Part shown: piece by piece, positions 30,629 through 38,729 of the stretch
Position numbering within the stretch: position 1 is the stretch's first letter
Layout of the letters: each line of letters begins with the position of its first letter
Assembly: GCA_963734815.1 (NCBI GenBank)
Contig: CAVTIH010000003.1
Location: forward strand, 310,001-374,000
Length of the DNA stretch: 64,000 bases
Reading direction: 5' to 3'
Source of the DNA: Palsa-744 sp963734815
Lineage (GTDB): Bacteria; Actinomycetota; Thermoleophilia; Solirubrobacterales; Solirubrobacteraceae
Made by a program: the position numbers and the translations under genes
The notes under the pieces: model-generated
What the model was told of the DNA's origin: nothing
What the model saw: only the letters and a program-made list of their open reading frames with translations
The model's database searches: none

Positions 30629-32211
30629 GCCAGCAAGCGACGAGTGCTTCCCGCGGGATCGTGGCGGTCCGTCGGGCTCGCCGACCCTGGGGGCTGCTCG
30701 CCGCGAGCAGCGCCGTGGCGGTCGTCCTCGTGCTGCCGCTCGCGTTCCTGCTGTTCGAGGCGCACGGCGCCGGGATCTCGACGATCCTGAGGCTTGTCTT
30801 TCGCCCGCTCACGGCCACCCTGCTGTGGAACACGGTTCGGCTCACCGTGCTCGTCACCGCGCTCTGCGCCGTGATCGGCACCGCGGCGGCGTGGTTCGTG
30901 GAGCGGACCGACCTGCCGGGCCGCCGGGTCTGGGCGGTGCTCGTGGTCGTGCCCTTGGCGATCCCCGACTTCGTGGTGAGCTTCGGCTGGTCCTCGCTCA
31001 GCACCTGGGTGCATGGGTTTCGCGGCGCGGTGCTGGTGATGACCCTGGCGGTGTATCCGCTCGTGTACCTGCCGGTTGCCGCCAGCTTCCGCAACGCCGA
31101 CCCCGGCCAGGAGGAGGTGGCTCGCAGCCTCGGCGCCGGACGCCTGCGAACGTTCTGGCGGATCACGCTCGGCCAGGCCCGGGGGGCGATCCTCGGTGGC
31201 TGCCTGCTCGTGACGCTCGTGCTGCTCGCCGAGTACGGCGCGTTTGAGATCCTGGGCTACCAGACGTTCACGACCGAGATCTTCACCGAGTTCAACGTCT
31301 CCTTCAACGTACCGACGGCCTCGGCGCTCTCGCTCGTGCTCGTGCTGCTCAGCCTGGTGGTCCTCTCCGGCGAGGGACTGGCACGGGGTCGGGGACGTGT
31401 CAGCCGGTCGGGTCCCCTCGCCCAGCGGGTCGCCGCACCGCGGCGGCTGGGACGCGCGAGGATCCCGGTGCTCGTCGGCTTCCTCGTGCTCGTCGCGCTG
31501 GCGCTCGGCGTCCCGGTTGGGGCCTCCGTCTACTGGATGCTCGAGGCGGGACATCCCTCCCTTACCGGGGTCTCGCTCCTGGACGCGGCCTGGCACACCG
31601 CCCTCTACAGCGGCCTCGCCGCCGCTCTGGCCACCCTGATGGCTCTCCCCGTGGCGCTGCTCGCCGTCCGCCACCGTGAACGGGCCTACCAGCTGCTGGA
31701 GCGCAGCACCTATCTCGTGCTCGCGATGCCGGGTCTGGTGATTGCGCTCGCGCTCTCTTACTTCACCGAGCGCTACGCCAACGGGTTTCTCTACCAGAGC
31801 GCTCCGCTGCTGGTGCTCGCCTACGCGATCCTGTTCTTCCCGCTGGCACTCATCGGCGTGCGGGCCTCGGTCGCACAGGCGCCGCCCGCCCTGGAGGAGA
31901 TCGCCCGCTCACTCGGCCAGCGACGGTTCTCAGTTTTGTGGCGAGTCACGCTCCCGCTCGTCGCGCCCGGCCTGGCCGCCGCCTTCAGCCTCGTGTTCCT
32001 CTCGGCCGTCACCGAGCTCACCGCCACGCTGATCCTGATCCCAACCGGCGTGCAGACGCTCGCCACCCAGTTCTGGGCCTACCAGCAGAACCTCGCCTAC
32101 GGGCAGGCCGCGCCGTTTGCGCTGGCGATCATCGCGATCGCCGCCCTGCCGAGCTACGTGCTCGGGCGCTTCTTCGACCGCCTTCCCTCCCGAGCGGCGG
32201 TGGCGAGATGA
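30625..32211 (+). CDS. fbpB: Fe(III) ABC transporter permease, fused two-domain
   Basis: A 528-residue membrane protein with two homologous halves of about six helices each, as in FbpB/SfuB. Each half has an EAA loop contacting the ATPase: EEVARSLGAGRLRTFWRITLGQARG in the first, EEIARSLGQRRFSVLWRVTLPLVAPG in the second. GTG 30625 overlaps the fbpA stop (GTGA), and its own stop overlaps the fbpC start (ATGA). Confidence 0.9.
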   Translation: MSQQATSASRGIVAVRRARRPWGLLAASSAVAVVLVLPLAFLLFEAHGAGISTILRLVFRPLTATLLWNTVRLTVLVTALCAVIGTAAAWFVERTDLPGRRVWAVLVVVPLAIPDFVVSFGWSSLSTWVHGFRGAVLVMTLAVYPLVYLPVAASFRNADPGQEEVARSLGAGRLRTFWRITLGQARGAILGGCLLVTLVLLAEYGAFEILGYQTFTTEIFTEFNVSFNVPTASALSLVLVLLSLVVLSGEGLARGRGRVSRSGPLAQRVAAPRRLGRARIPVLVGFLVLVALALGVPVGASVYWMLEAGHPSLTGVSLLDAAWHTALYSGLAAALATLMALPVALLAVRHRERAYQLLERSTYLVLAMPGLVIALALSYFTERYANGFLYQSAPLLVLAYAILFFPLALIGVRASVAQAPPALEEIARSLGQRRFSVLWRVTLPLVAPGLAAAFSLVFLSAVTELTATLILIPTGVQTLATQFWAYQQNLAYGQAAPFALAIIAIAALPSYVLGRFFDRLPSRAAVAR

Positions 32212-33278
32212 GCGGTCTTGCCGTCAGTGACCTGCACAAGAGCTTTGGCACCAACGCGGTCCTGTCCGGCCTGGATCTGGTGGTGCCAGCCGGGTCCTTC
32301 ACGGCGATTCTCGGATCCTCTGGCAGCGGCAAGACGACGCTTCTGCGGCTGCTGGCCGGCTTTCAAATACCAGATCGAGGGACCGTCACGCTCGGCGAGC
32401 AGGTCGTCGACGCCGAGGATACGCACGTGCATCCCGAGCACCGCCGGATCGGCTACGTCCCCCAGGAGGGCAGCCTCTTTCCCCATCTCACGGTCGCGGG
32501 GAACGTCGCCTTCGGACTCCCCCGTGCAGCGCGACGTCGAGGAGCGGACAACCTGCTCGAGCTCGTCGGGCTTACCGACCTGGCACGACGCTTCCCCCAC
32601 CAGCTCTCCGGCGGCCAGCAGCAGCGCGTCGCCCTGGCTCGGGCGCTCGCCATCAAACCCGAGATTGTGCTCCTCGACGAGCCGTTCGCCTCCCTCGACG
32701 CGCACCTGCGCTCGAGCGTGCGCGAGGAGGTTCAACGGATCCTCCGAGAATCGCAGACCACGACGCTGCTTGTGACCCACGACCAGGACGAGGCGCTGTC
32801 GCTCGCCGACCTCGTCGCCGTCCTGAGGGACGGCAAGATCGTCCAGCACGCCACCCCGCAGGCCCTTTACACCGAGCCCGTCGACGGCGCGCTGGCCCAC
32901 TTCGTCGGCGAGGCCAATCTGATCGACGGCGTTTTCGATGGCAGCCTTGTCGACACGCCGCTCGGGAAGCTCCCAGCCCAGTGGCGCGACGAGTCGTTGC
33001 CGACCCCGTGCCCGGTCACCATCCTGATCCGCCCCGAGCAGATCCTCCTGCACCCCGCGGGCGACGGAGGTGCTCTCAGCGGACGGATCGTCAGGTCCGG
33101 CTACCACGGGCACGACGCCGTCCTGCACGTGCAGATCACGCAGAGGAGCTCGGCGAGCGACCGGTCGCTGATCGTGCGTACCCCCGGGGATGTCCGGCAC
33201 TCCTGCGGCTCGGAGGTCTCCCTCAGCGCCCGCGGCCCCGTGCTCGTATGGCCCCGCGAGAAGGCTGCCGCGGAGTAG
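32208..33278 (+). CDS. fbpC: Fe(III) ABC transporter ATP-binding protein
   Basis: A 356-residue ABC ATPase with Walker A GSSGSGKTT, signature LSGGQQQRVALARAL, Walker B IVLLDEPFASLD and the H-loop THDQDEAL. A C-terminal TOBE-like domain (about 235-350) follows, as in FbpC. It is the last gene of the operon, reading through ATGA overlaps from fbpA and fbpB. Confidence 0.9.
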   Translation: MSGLAVSDLHKSFGTNAVLSGLDLVVPAGSFTAILGSSGSGKTTLLRLLAGFQIPDRGTVTLGEQVVDAEDTHVHPEHRRIGYVPQEGSLFPHLTVAGNVAFGLPRAARRRGADNLLELVGLTDLARRFPHQLSGGQQQRVALARALAIKPEIVLLDEPFASLDAHLRSSVREEVQRILRESQTTTLLVTHDQDEALSLADLVAVLRDGKIVQHATPQALYTEPVDGALAHFVGEANLIDGVFDGSLVDTPLGKLPAQWRDESLPTPCPVTILIRPEQILLHPAGDGGALSGRIVRSGYHGHDAVLHVQITQRSSASDRSLIVRTPGDVRHSCGSEVSLSARGPVLVWPREKAAAE

Positions 33279-33291
33279 GCTGGTCGGGACT

Positions 33292-34056
33292 ATGCGCAGT
33301 ACGCAAACCGGCAACGTGCTCCTGACGATCCCGATCAGCCACTACTGCGAGAAGGCACGGTGGGCGCTCGAGCGCGCAAGCGTGGCGTACCGGGAGCGAC
33401 CGCACGTTCAGGCGATTCACCGCGCCGCCACGCTGCGCGCCGGCGGTGGCCTCACTGTGCCGGTGTTCGTATGCGCCGACGGCGTCTTGGCGGATTCCGG
33501 CGAGATCCTCGCCTGGGCCGACGCACGGGCACCGCTGGGTCGCAAGCTGTATCCGAGCGATCCCAACCGGGCGGCCGAGGTGCGGCTGTTCGAGGCCGAC
33601 TTCAACGCCCGCCTGGGCCCGCACTCGCGGTGTTGGATGTATCAGCAGCTGCGCGAGCGTCGCGATCTTGCCCTTGCCTACGGCTGCACCGGGGTGCCGG
33701 CCTGGGAGCGAGCGAGCCTGCGATTTGGCTACCCGGTGTTGATCGCGATCGTGGCGCGTGTCCTCGACGTCACGTCCGCCACCGCCGTCAAGTCCGAGGC
33801 CGAGGTGCGAGCCACGTTCGAGGAGGTCGGCGCGCGCCTGGCAGATGGCCGCCCCTACCTGTGCGGCGAGCAGTTCACCGCCGCCGATCTGACATTTTCA
33901 GCACTGGCCGCACCGATGCTGATGCCATCCGGCTACGGCGTGCGGCTTCCACAGCCCGCCGAACTGCCCGCGTACGCCGCCGAGGTCGTCAACGAATTGC
34001 GCGCCCACCCCGCTGGCGTCCACGCGCTGGCGATGTTCGACAGCGAGCGGCGCTGA
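33292..34056 (+). CDS. Glutathione S-transferase-like protein
   Basis: A 254-residue GST-fold protein: N-terminal SHYCEKARWALERASVAYRE (CxxxR thioredoxin-like start), VPVFVCADGVLADSGEILAWAD with the conserved Pro and Asp-Ser pair, and a helical C-terminal domain with FTAADLTFSALAAP. It starts 13 bases after fbpC, so it could be the last member of that transcript, though no functional link is evident. ATG 33292 gives the normal length. Confidence 0.75.
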   Translation: MRSTQTGNVLLTIPISHYCEKARWALERASVAYRERPHVQAIHRAATLRAGGGLTVPVFVCADGVLADSGEILAWADARAPLGRKLYPSDPNRAAEVRLFEADFNARLGPHSRCWMYQQLRERRDLALAYGCTGVPAWERASLRFGYPVLIAIVARVLDVTSATAVKSEAEVRATFEEVGARLADGRPYLCGEQFTAADLTFSALAAPMLMPSGYGVRLPQPAELPAYAAEVVNELRAHPAGVHALAMFDSERR

Positions 34057-34163
34057 CCAAACACGCCCTCCACTCCCCCACCTTGTGTGTGCCCTCGGCT
34101 GTCCTGTGTGATCGCTTCGACGTAGCGCAGTTCTCGCGTGCTCGAGCGGGCCGTGCCGGTTGG

Positions 34164-35105
34164 TCAGGCGTCGCAGCGGCTGACACAGCGGAAGCCGATG
34201 TGGCTGGTGCTGGTGTCGATCGCCTCGGGCTGTCTGGCGGCCGGGCGGTAGCGCAGACAGTAACTTGGGGCGCAGAGGTGTGAGCCGCCCTTGATCACGC
34301 GCCGTGGAATGTGCGCGCCGGGGCGCCCGCGGTCGTAGCCTTGATCGAGAGTCGCGACGCGCGGGTCAGCAGGCGGTCCACAGCATGCGCGCTGGGTGCT
34401 CTCCGAACCCGCGCCGCGGGTCGCGTAGAAGTCGCTGGTCCACTCCCAAACGTTGCCGGTGACGTCGTACAGCCCGAAGCCGTTGGCGGGGAACAGACCC
34501 ACCGGCGAGGTTCCGCGCCAGCGCTTGGCGCCGGTATTGCGCCAGGGGAACTCGCCCTGCCAGACGTTGGCCATCAGCTCCCCAGCGGGTCGCTCTCGAT
34601 CGCCCCAGGCGAAGATCGCGCCGGCGAGACCGCCGCGTGCTGCGTACTCCCACTCGGCCTCGGTGGGCAGCTCCTTGCCGGCCCAGTGTGCATAAGCCTC
34701 GGCGTCCTCGTAGGCGATGTGCGTGACGGGATGGTCGGCTCGCTGGGAGTTCTCGCTGTCCGGCCCCCAGGGCGCGCGCCAGCTCGCGCCGGGCACGTAG
34801 GCCCACCAGCGGGTCGGATCGCGCAGCGGCACGGGGCCGGGTGTGGGATGAAAGACGGCCGATCCCTTGCGCAGCAGCGAGGGATCGGCGTCGGGATACT
34901 GAGCGGTATCGGGGGGACGCTCGGCGAGGGTGAGGTACCCCATTTCCTCGACGAAGCGAGCGAACTGAGCGACTGTCACCGGCCCGCGGTCGATCGCGAA
35001 GCCGTCGACCGCCACCTCGCGGACCGGCGCCTCTTCGGGGTAGAAGTCGGTCGAGCCCATCCGGAAACTGCCCGCCGGGATCTGGATCATGTCCTCGCGG
35101 TTCAT
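34164..35105 (-). CDS. Formylglycine-generating enzyme (sulfatase maturation)
   Basis: A 313-residue FGE-sulfatase fold protein: IPAGSFRMGSTDFYPEEAPVREV at the start, PVTHIAYEDAEAYAHWAGKELPTEAEWEYAARGG and GNVWEWTSDFY in the core, and GGSHLCAPSYCLRYRPAAR with the two active-site Cys (C-x4-C) near the end. The enzyme oxidises the Cys of CxPxR in nascent sulfatases to formylglycine using O2 and copper. It is divergent from the arylsulfatase gene, its obvious client; a second client could be the sulfatase at 47.2 kb. Confidence 0.92.
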   Translation of the reverse strand: MNREDMIQIPAGSFRMGSTDFYPEEAPVREVAVDGFAIDRGPVTVAQFARFVEEMGYLTLAERPPDTAQYPDADPSLLRKGSAVFHPTPGPVPLRDPTRWWAYVPGASWRAPWGPDSENSQRADHPVTHIAYEDAEAYAHWAGKELPTEAEWEYAARGGLAGAIFAWGDRERPAGELMANVWQGEFPWRNTGAKRWRGTSPVGLFPANGFGLYDVTGNVWEWTSDFYATRGAGSESTQRACCGPPADPRVATLDQGYDRGRPGAHIPRRVIKGGSHLCAPSYCLRYRPAARQPEAIDTSTSHIGFRCVSRCDA

Positions 35106-35156
35106 CCCTCACCGGATGGTAGAGGCTGACGGGTTGTGCTCACCGGCGCCGGCGGT

Positions 35157-35187
35157 GCTCTCACCCCAGTCGGGTGATGCCTGCTCA
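35157..35187. promoter_or_regulatory. CACCC-N5-GGGTG operator-like element, copy 2
   Basis: The same arrangement as 24111-24141 (TCACCC, five bases, GGGTGATG, then GCTCA), here between the divergent FGE and arylsulfatase genes. It is 52 bases upstream of the FGE start and 150 bases upstream of the sulfatase start, fitting shared control of both. Confidence 0.5.
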
Positions 35188-35336
35188 CCCCGCACGGGCC
35201 CAGGCTTCTCAGCTGTGGCCCCGCGTCTCGCGAGCGCTCGAGCAACAGGGCTCCGTGGTGTACCCGTGTTCCGTGTCGGTCCGCCCATTTTTCGGGATAG
35301 ACCGTTCAACCCGAGAGCTCGAAGGAGAGTGAGTCC

Positions 35337-37691
35337 ATGGCCAGGCCATTCAGTGGCGTCGTAAACGTCGACATACGCGACTCCGAAGCGGATTGGACTC
35401 CGTTCGAGCCCCCCAAAGCGCCCGACGGTGCACCGAACGTGCTCTATGTCGTGCTCGACGACGTCGGGTTCGCGGCGATGAGCTGTTACGGCGGGCCAAT
35501 CGAGACGCCGAACATCGACAAGATCGCCTCGCGCGGTGTGCGTTACACGCAGTGGCACACGACGGCGCTGTGCTCGCCGACGCGCTCGTGCTTGCTGACG
35601 GGGCGCAATCACACGCGCAACAGCATGGCGTGCATCACCGAGGCGGCGATCGGCTTTCCCAACGCGAGCGGCACGGTGCCGCCGGAGAACGGGATGCTTC
35701 CGGAGGTCCTCGGCGAGCAGGGGTGGAACACGTTCATGGTGGGTAAGTGGCATCTGTGCCCGACCGATGAGATGAACCTTGCTTCAACGCGTCGCAACTG
35801 GCCGAGCGGCCGCGGCTTCGAGCGCTGGTACGGGTTCCTCGGCGCCGAGACCAACCAGTGGTATCCGGATCTGGTTCACGACAACCATCCGGTCGATCAG
35901 CCGAGGACTCCCGAGGAGGGCTATCACCTGACCGAGGACCTCACCGACAAGGCGCTCGAGTTCCTCAAGGATGCCAAGGCCGTTGCACCCGAGAAGCCGT
36001 TCTTCCTGTACTACGCGCCGGGCGCCTGCCACGCCCCGCACCACGCGCCGAAGGAGTGGATCGAGAAGTACAAGGGGCGCTTCGACGCGGGCTATGAGGC
36101 GATGCGCGAACAGACGCTCGCGCGCCAGAAGGAGCTCGGCATCGTGCCGCCCGACACGGAGCTGCCGCCGCTCAATCCGCTTGGCACACCCGAGACGCGC
36201 TCCAGCGCCGATGGCAAGCCGTTCCCCGAGATCGACACGACGCGGCCCTGGGACTCGCTGAACGACGAGGAGCAGCGGCTGTTCGCGCGGATGGCCGAGG
36301 TATACGCGGGCTTTCTCGGCCACGCCGACCACGAGCTCGGGCGCGTGCTCGACTACCTCGAGCAGAGCGATCTGCTCGAGAACACCCTGGTGGTGGTCGT
36401 GTCGGACAACGGCGCCAGCGGCGAGGGCGGCCCGAACGGCTCGGTCAACGAGATGAAGTTCGCCAACGGGGTCCCCGACGACCTGGCGGCGAACCTCGCC
36501 CAGATCGACGACCTCGGCGGCACGAAGACCTACAACCACTACCCGACCGGCTGGGCGATGGCATTCAACACGCCGTTCAAGATGTGGAAGCGCTACGAGT
36601 TCAACGGGGGAACGTCTGACCCGTGCGTCATCTCCTGGCCGGCTGGGACGAAGGCGCGCGGCGAGCTGCGTGCGCAGTACTACCACGCGATCGATCTCGT
36701 CCCGACGATCCTCGACGCGCTCGGCGTCAGCGCTCCCGAGTCCGTCAAGGGTCACGTGCAGACGCCGTTCGACGGGGTCAGCATGCTCGACAGCGTCGAT
36801 GACGCCTCCGCCAAGTCGAACCGCCGGACACAGTTCTACTCGATGCTTGGCTCGCGCTCGATCTGGCATGAAGGCTGGAAGGCGGTGACGACACACCCCA
36901 CGATGGCCGGCTGGAGCGATTTCAACGCCGACGACTGGGAGCTCTACCACACCGACGTTGATCGCTCGGAGCTGAACGACCTTGCCGCCGCCCAGCCGGA
37001 CAAGCTCAGGGAGCTCGTCAACATCTGGTTCGCGGAGGCAGGCGCAAACGGGGCGTTCCCGCTCGACGATCGCTCACCCGTCGAAATCCTGATGACGCCC
37101 CGACCGCAGCTCGCGGCGCCGCGCGAACGGTACGTGTACTACCCGGACGCGGCGGCCGTCAGCGAGTGGCAGGCAGTCAATACGCGCAACCGCTCGTTCG
37201 TGATCGGCGCGCTTCTCGACATACCCGCACCAGGCGCGCAGGGCGTGCTGTTTGCGATCGGCTCGCGCTTCGGCGGCCACGCGCTGTATGTCAAGGACAA
37301 CAGGCTGCACTACGTCAACAGCTTCGTCGGCATCACCGAGCAGCTGATCGTCGGCTCGGAGGACCTGCCCACAGGCGAGAACCTGATCCTGTCCGCGTCG
37401 TTTGAGAAGGAAGCCCAGGAGCCCGGTTGCGCCGCTGGCACGCTCACGCTCTATCACGCAGACAAGAAGGTGGGCGAGGGGCCACTCAAAACCCAGCTGG
37501 GGGCGTTCGCGGTAGCGGGCGCGGGCCTGTACGTCGGGCGCCACGCGGGCGATCCGCTCACAAACGACTATCCGGGCGCGCCCCCATACCGCTTCACCGG
37601 GGGGAGGATCAATCGAGTCGCGATCGACGTCAGCGGCGAGCCCTACGTCGATCTCGAGCGCGAAGCAGAGACGCTGCTCAGGAACCAATGA
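35337..37691 (+). CDS. Arylsulfatase, large actinobacterial type
   Basis: A 784-residue sulfatase. The catalytic motif CSPTRS places the formylglycine precursor at Cys79, and metal ligands come from VLDDVGF and VVSDNGASGEGG. The length and extra C-terminal beta domain (about 600-784, WQAVNTRNRSFVIGALL) match large arylsulfatases of mycobacteria and related actinobacteria. No signal peptide, so presumably cytosolic. A strong ribosome site (GAAGGAGAG) precedes ATG 35337. The divergent FGE gene would mature it. It hydrolyses a sulfate ester of unknown identity. Confidence 0.92.
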   Translation: MARPFSGVVNVDIRDSEADWTPFEPPKAPDGAPNVLYVVLDDVGFAAMSCYGGPIETPNIDKIASRGVRYTQWHTTALCSPTRSCLLTGRNHTRNSMACITEAAIGFPNASGTVPPENGMLPEVLGEQGWNTFMVGKWHLCPTDEMNLASTRRNWPSGRGFERWYGFLGAETNQWYPDLVHDNHPVDQPRTPEEGYHLTEDLTDKALEFLKDAKAVAPEKPFFLYYAPGACHAPHHAPKEWIEKYKGRFDAGYEAMREQTLARQKELGIVPPDTELPPLNPLGTPETRSSADGKPFPEIDTTRPWDSLNDEEQRLFARMAEVYAGFLGHADHELGRVLDYLEQSDLLENTLVVVVSDNGASGEGGPNGSVNEMKFANGVPDDLAANLAQIDDLGGTKTYNHYPTGWAMAFNTPFKMWKRYEFNGGTSDPCVISWPAGTKARGELRAQYYHAIDLVPTILDALGVSAPESVKGHVQTPFDGVSMLDSVDDASAKSNRRTQFYSMLGSRSIWHEGWKAVTTHPTMAGWSDFNADDWELYHTDVDRSELNDLAAAQPDKLRELVNIWFAEAGANGAFPLDDRSPVEILMTPRPQLAAPRERYVYYPDAAAVSEWQAVNTRNRSFVIGALLDIPAPGAQGVLFAIGSRFGGHALYVKDNRLHYVNSFVGITEQLIVGSEDLPTGENLILSASFEKEAQEPGCAAGTLTLYHADKKVGEGPLKTQLGAFAVAGAGLYVGRHAGDPLTNDYPGAPPYRFTGGRINRVAIDVSGEPYVDLEREAETLLRNQ

Positions 37692-37737
37692 CCCACGGCG
37701 CACAGCTCGATCGCGAAGCCCGCAACGGGAGGTGACG

Positions 37738-38679
37738 GTGAGCGAGACGCTGCGGTCCTGGAACGACACGCCGACGCGACAGGCGATCGTCGAGTTCGTG
37801 CAGCGCGTCACACGCGAGGGCAGCGCCGACTACCTGCCACCGTCCGAGCGGGTGGCAGTGTTCGACAACGACGGCACGCTGTGGTGCGAGAAGCCGATGC
37901 CGATCGAGCTCGGGTTCATCCTCACGCGGCTTGCCGAGATGGCCGAGCAGGACGCGACGCTGCGCGAGCGCCAGCCCTGGAAGGCCGCGTGCCAGCGTGA
38001 CTTCGCGTGGCTGGGGGCGGTCATCACCAAGCACTACCACGGCGATGACAGCGACGTGAAGGTGCTGATGGGCGGCATCGTTGGCGCGTTCGCCGGCATG
38101 ACGGTCGAGGACTACGCGACAGCGGCCGAGGCCTTTCTGCGCGACGGGCGCCACCCGACGAGCGGGCGCAGCTTCCGCGACTGCGGCTACCTGCCGATGA
38201 TCGAGCTGTTGCGCTACCTCGAGGAGCACCGCTTCACCACGTACATCGCCTCGGGCGGCGATAGAGATTTCATGCGCCCGATCACCGAGGAGATGTACGG
38301 CATCCCCTCCGAGCGCGTGATCGGCAGCTCCACGGCTCTGCGCTACCAGGAGGACGAGTCGGGCGGGAGCCTCGTCTACCTGGCCGAGCTCGACGTGTTC
38401 GACGACGGCCCCGCCAAGCCGGTGAAGATCTGGAACCGGGTCGGCCGCCGCCCAATCGTGGCCGGTGGCAACTCAAACGGCGACATCCCAATGCTCCACC
38501 ACGCCGGCGGGCCCTCCGGTCCCGGCCTGCGCCTGCTCGTGCTCCACGACGACCCCGAGCGCGAGTTCGACTACACGGCCGGCGCTGAGCAATCGCTCGA
38601 ACGTGCCGGCGCGGAAGGTTGGACCGTGGTCAGCATCAAGCACGACTGGGCGACCGTATTCGCGGACGCCGGCACATGA
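37738..38679 (+). CDS. HAD-superfamily phosphatase
   Basis: A 313-residue HAD hydrolase: motif I FDNDGTLWCEKP, motif II in YIASGGDRDFM, Lys in the PVKIWNRVGRRP region and motif IV AGGNSNGDIPML. It resembles the phosphoserine-phosphatase-like HAD proteins often found beside large arylsulfatases in actinobacteria. Start GTG 37738 is taken because GGGAGG (37727-37732) gives normal spacing; GTG 37732 would overlap it. It is co-oriented 46 bases after the sulfatase gene. Confidence 0.85.
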   Translation: MSETLRSWNDTPTRQAIVEFVQRVTREGSADYLPPSERVAVFDNDGTLWCEKPMPIELGFILTRLAEMAEQDATLRERQPWKAACQRDFAWLGAVITKHYHGDDSDVKVLMGGIVGAFAGMTVEDYATAAEAFLRDGRHPTSGRSFRDCGYLPMIELLRYLEEHRFTTYIASGGDRDFMRPITEEMYGIPSERVIGSSTALRYQEDESGGSLVYLAELDVFDDGPAKPVKIWNRVGRRPIVAGGNSNGDIPMLHHAGGPSGPGLRLLVLHDDPEREFDYTAGAEQSLERAGAEGWTVVSIKHDWATVFADAGT

Positions 38680-38729
38680 TTCCAGGACCGCCACCGCCAC
38701 GGACTCGACGCTCCGGTTAGGCAGAGCAC

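Noticed and set aside
24037..35187. A CRISPR array among the short repeats
   Set aside because: Repeats here are isolated pairs kilobases apart with no regular spacers and no cas genes.
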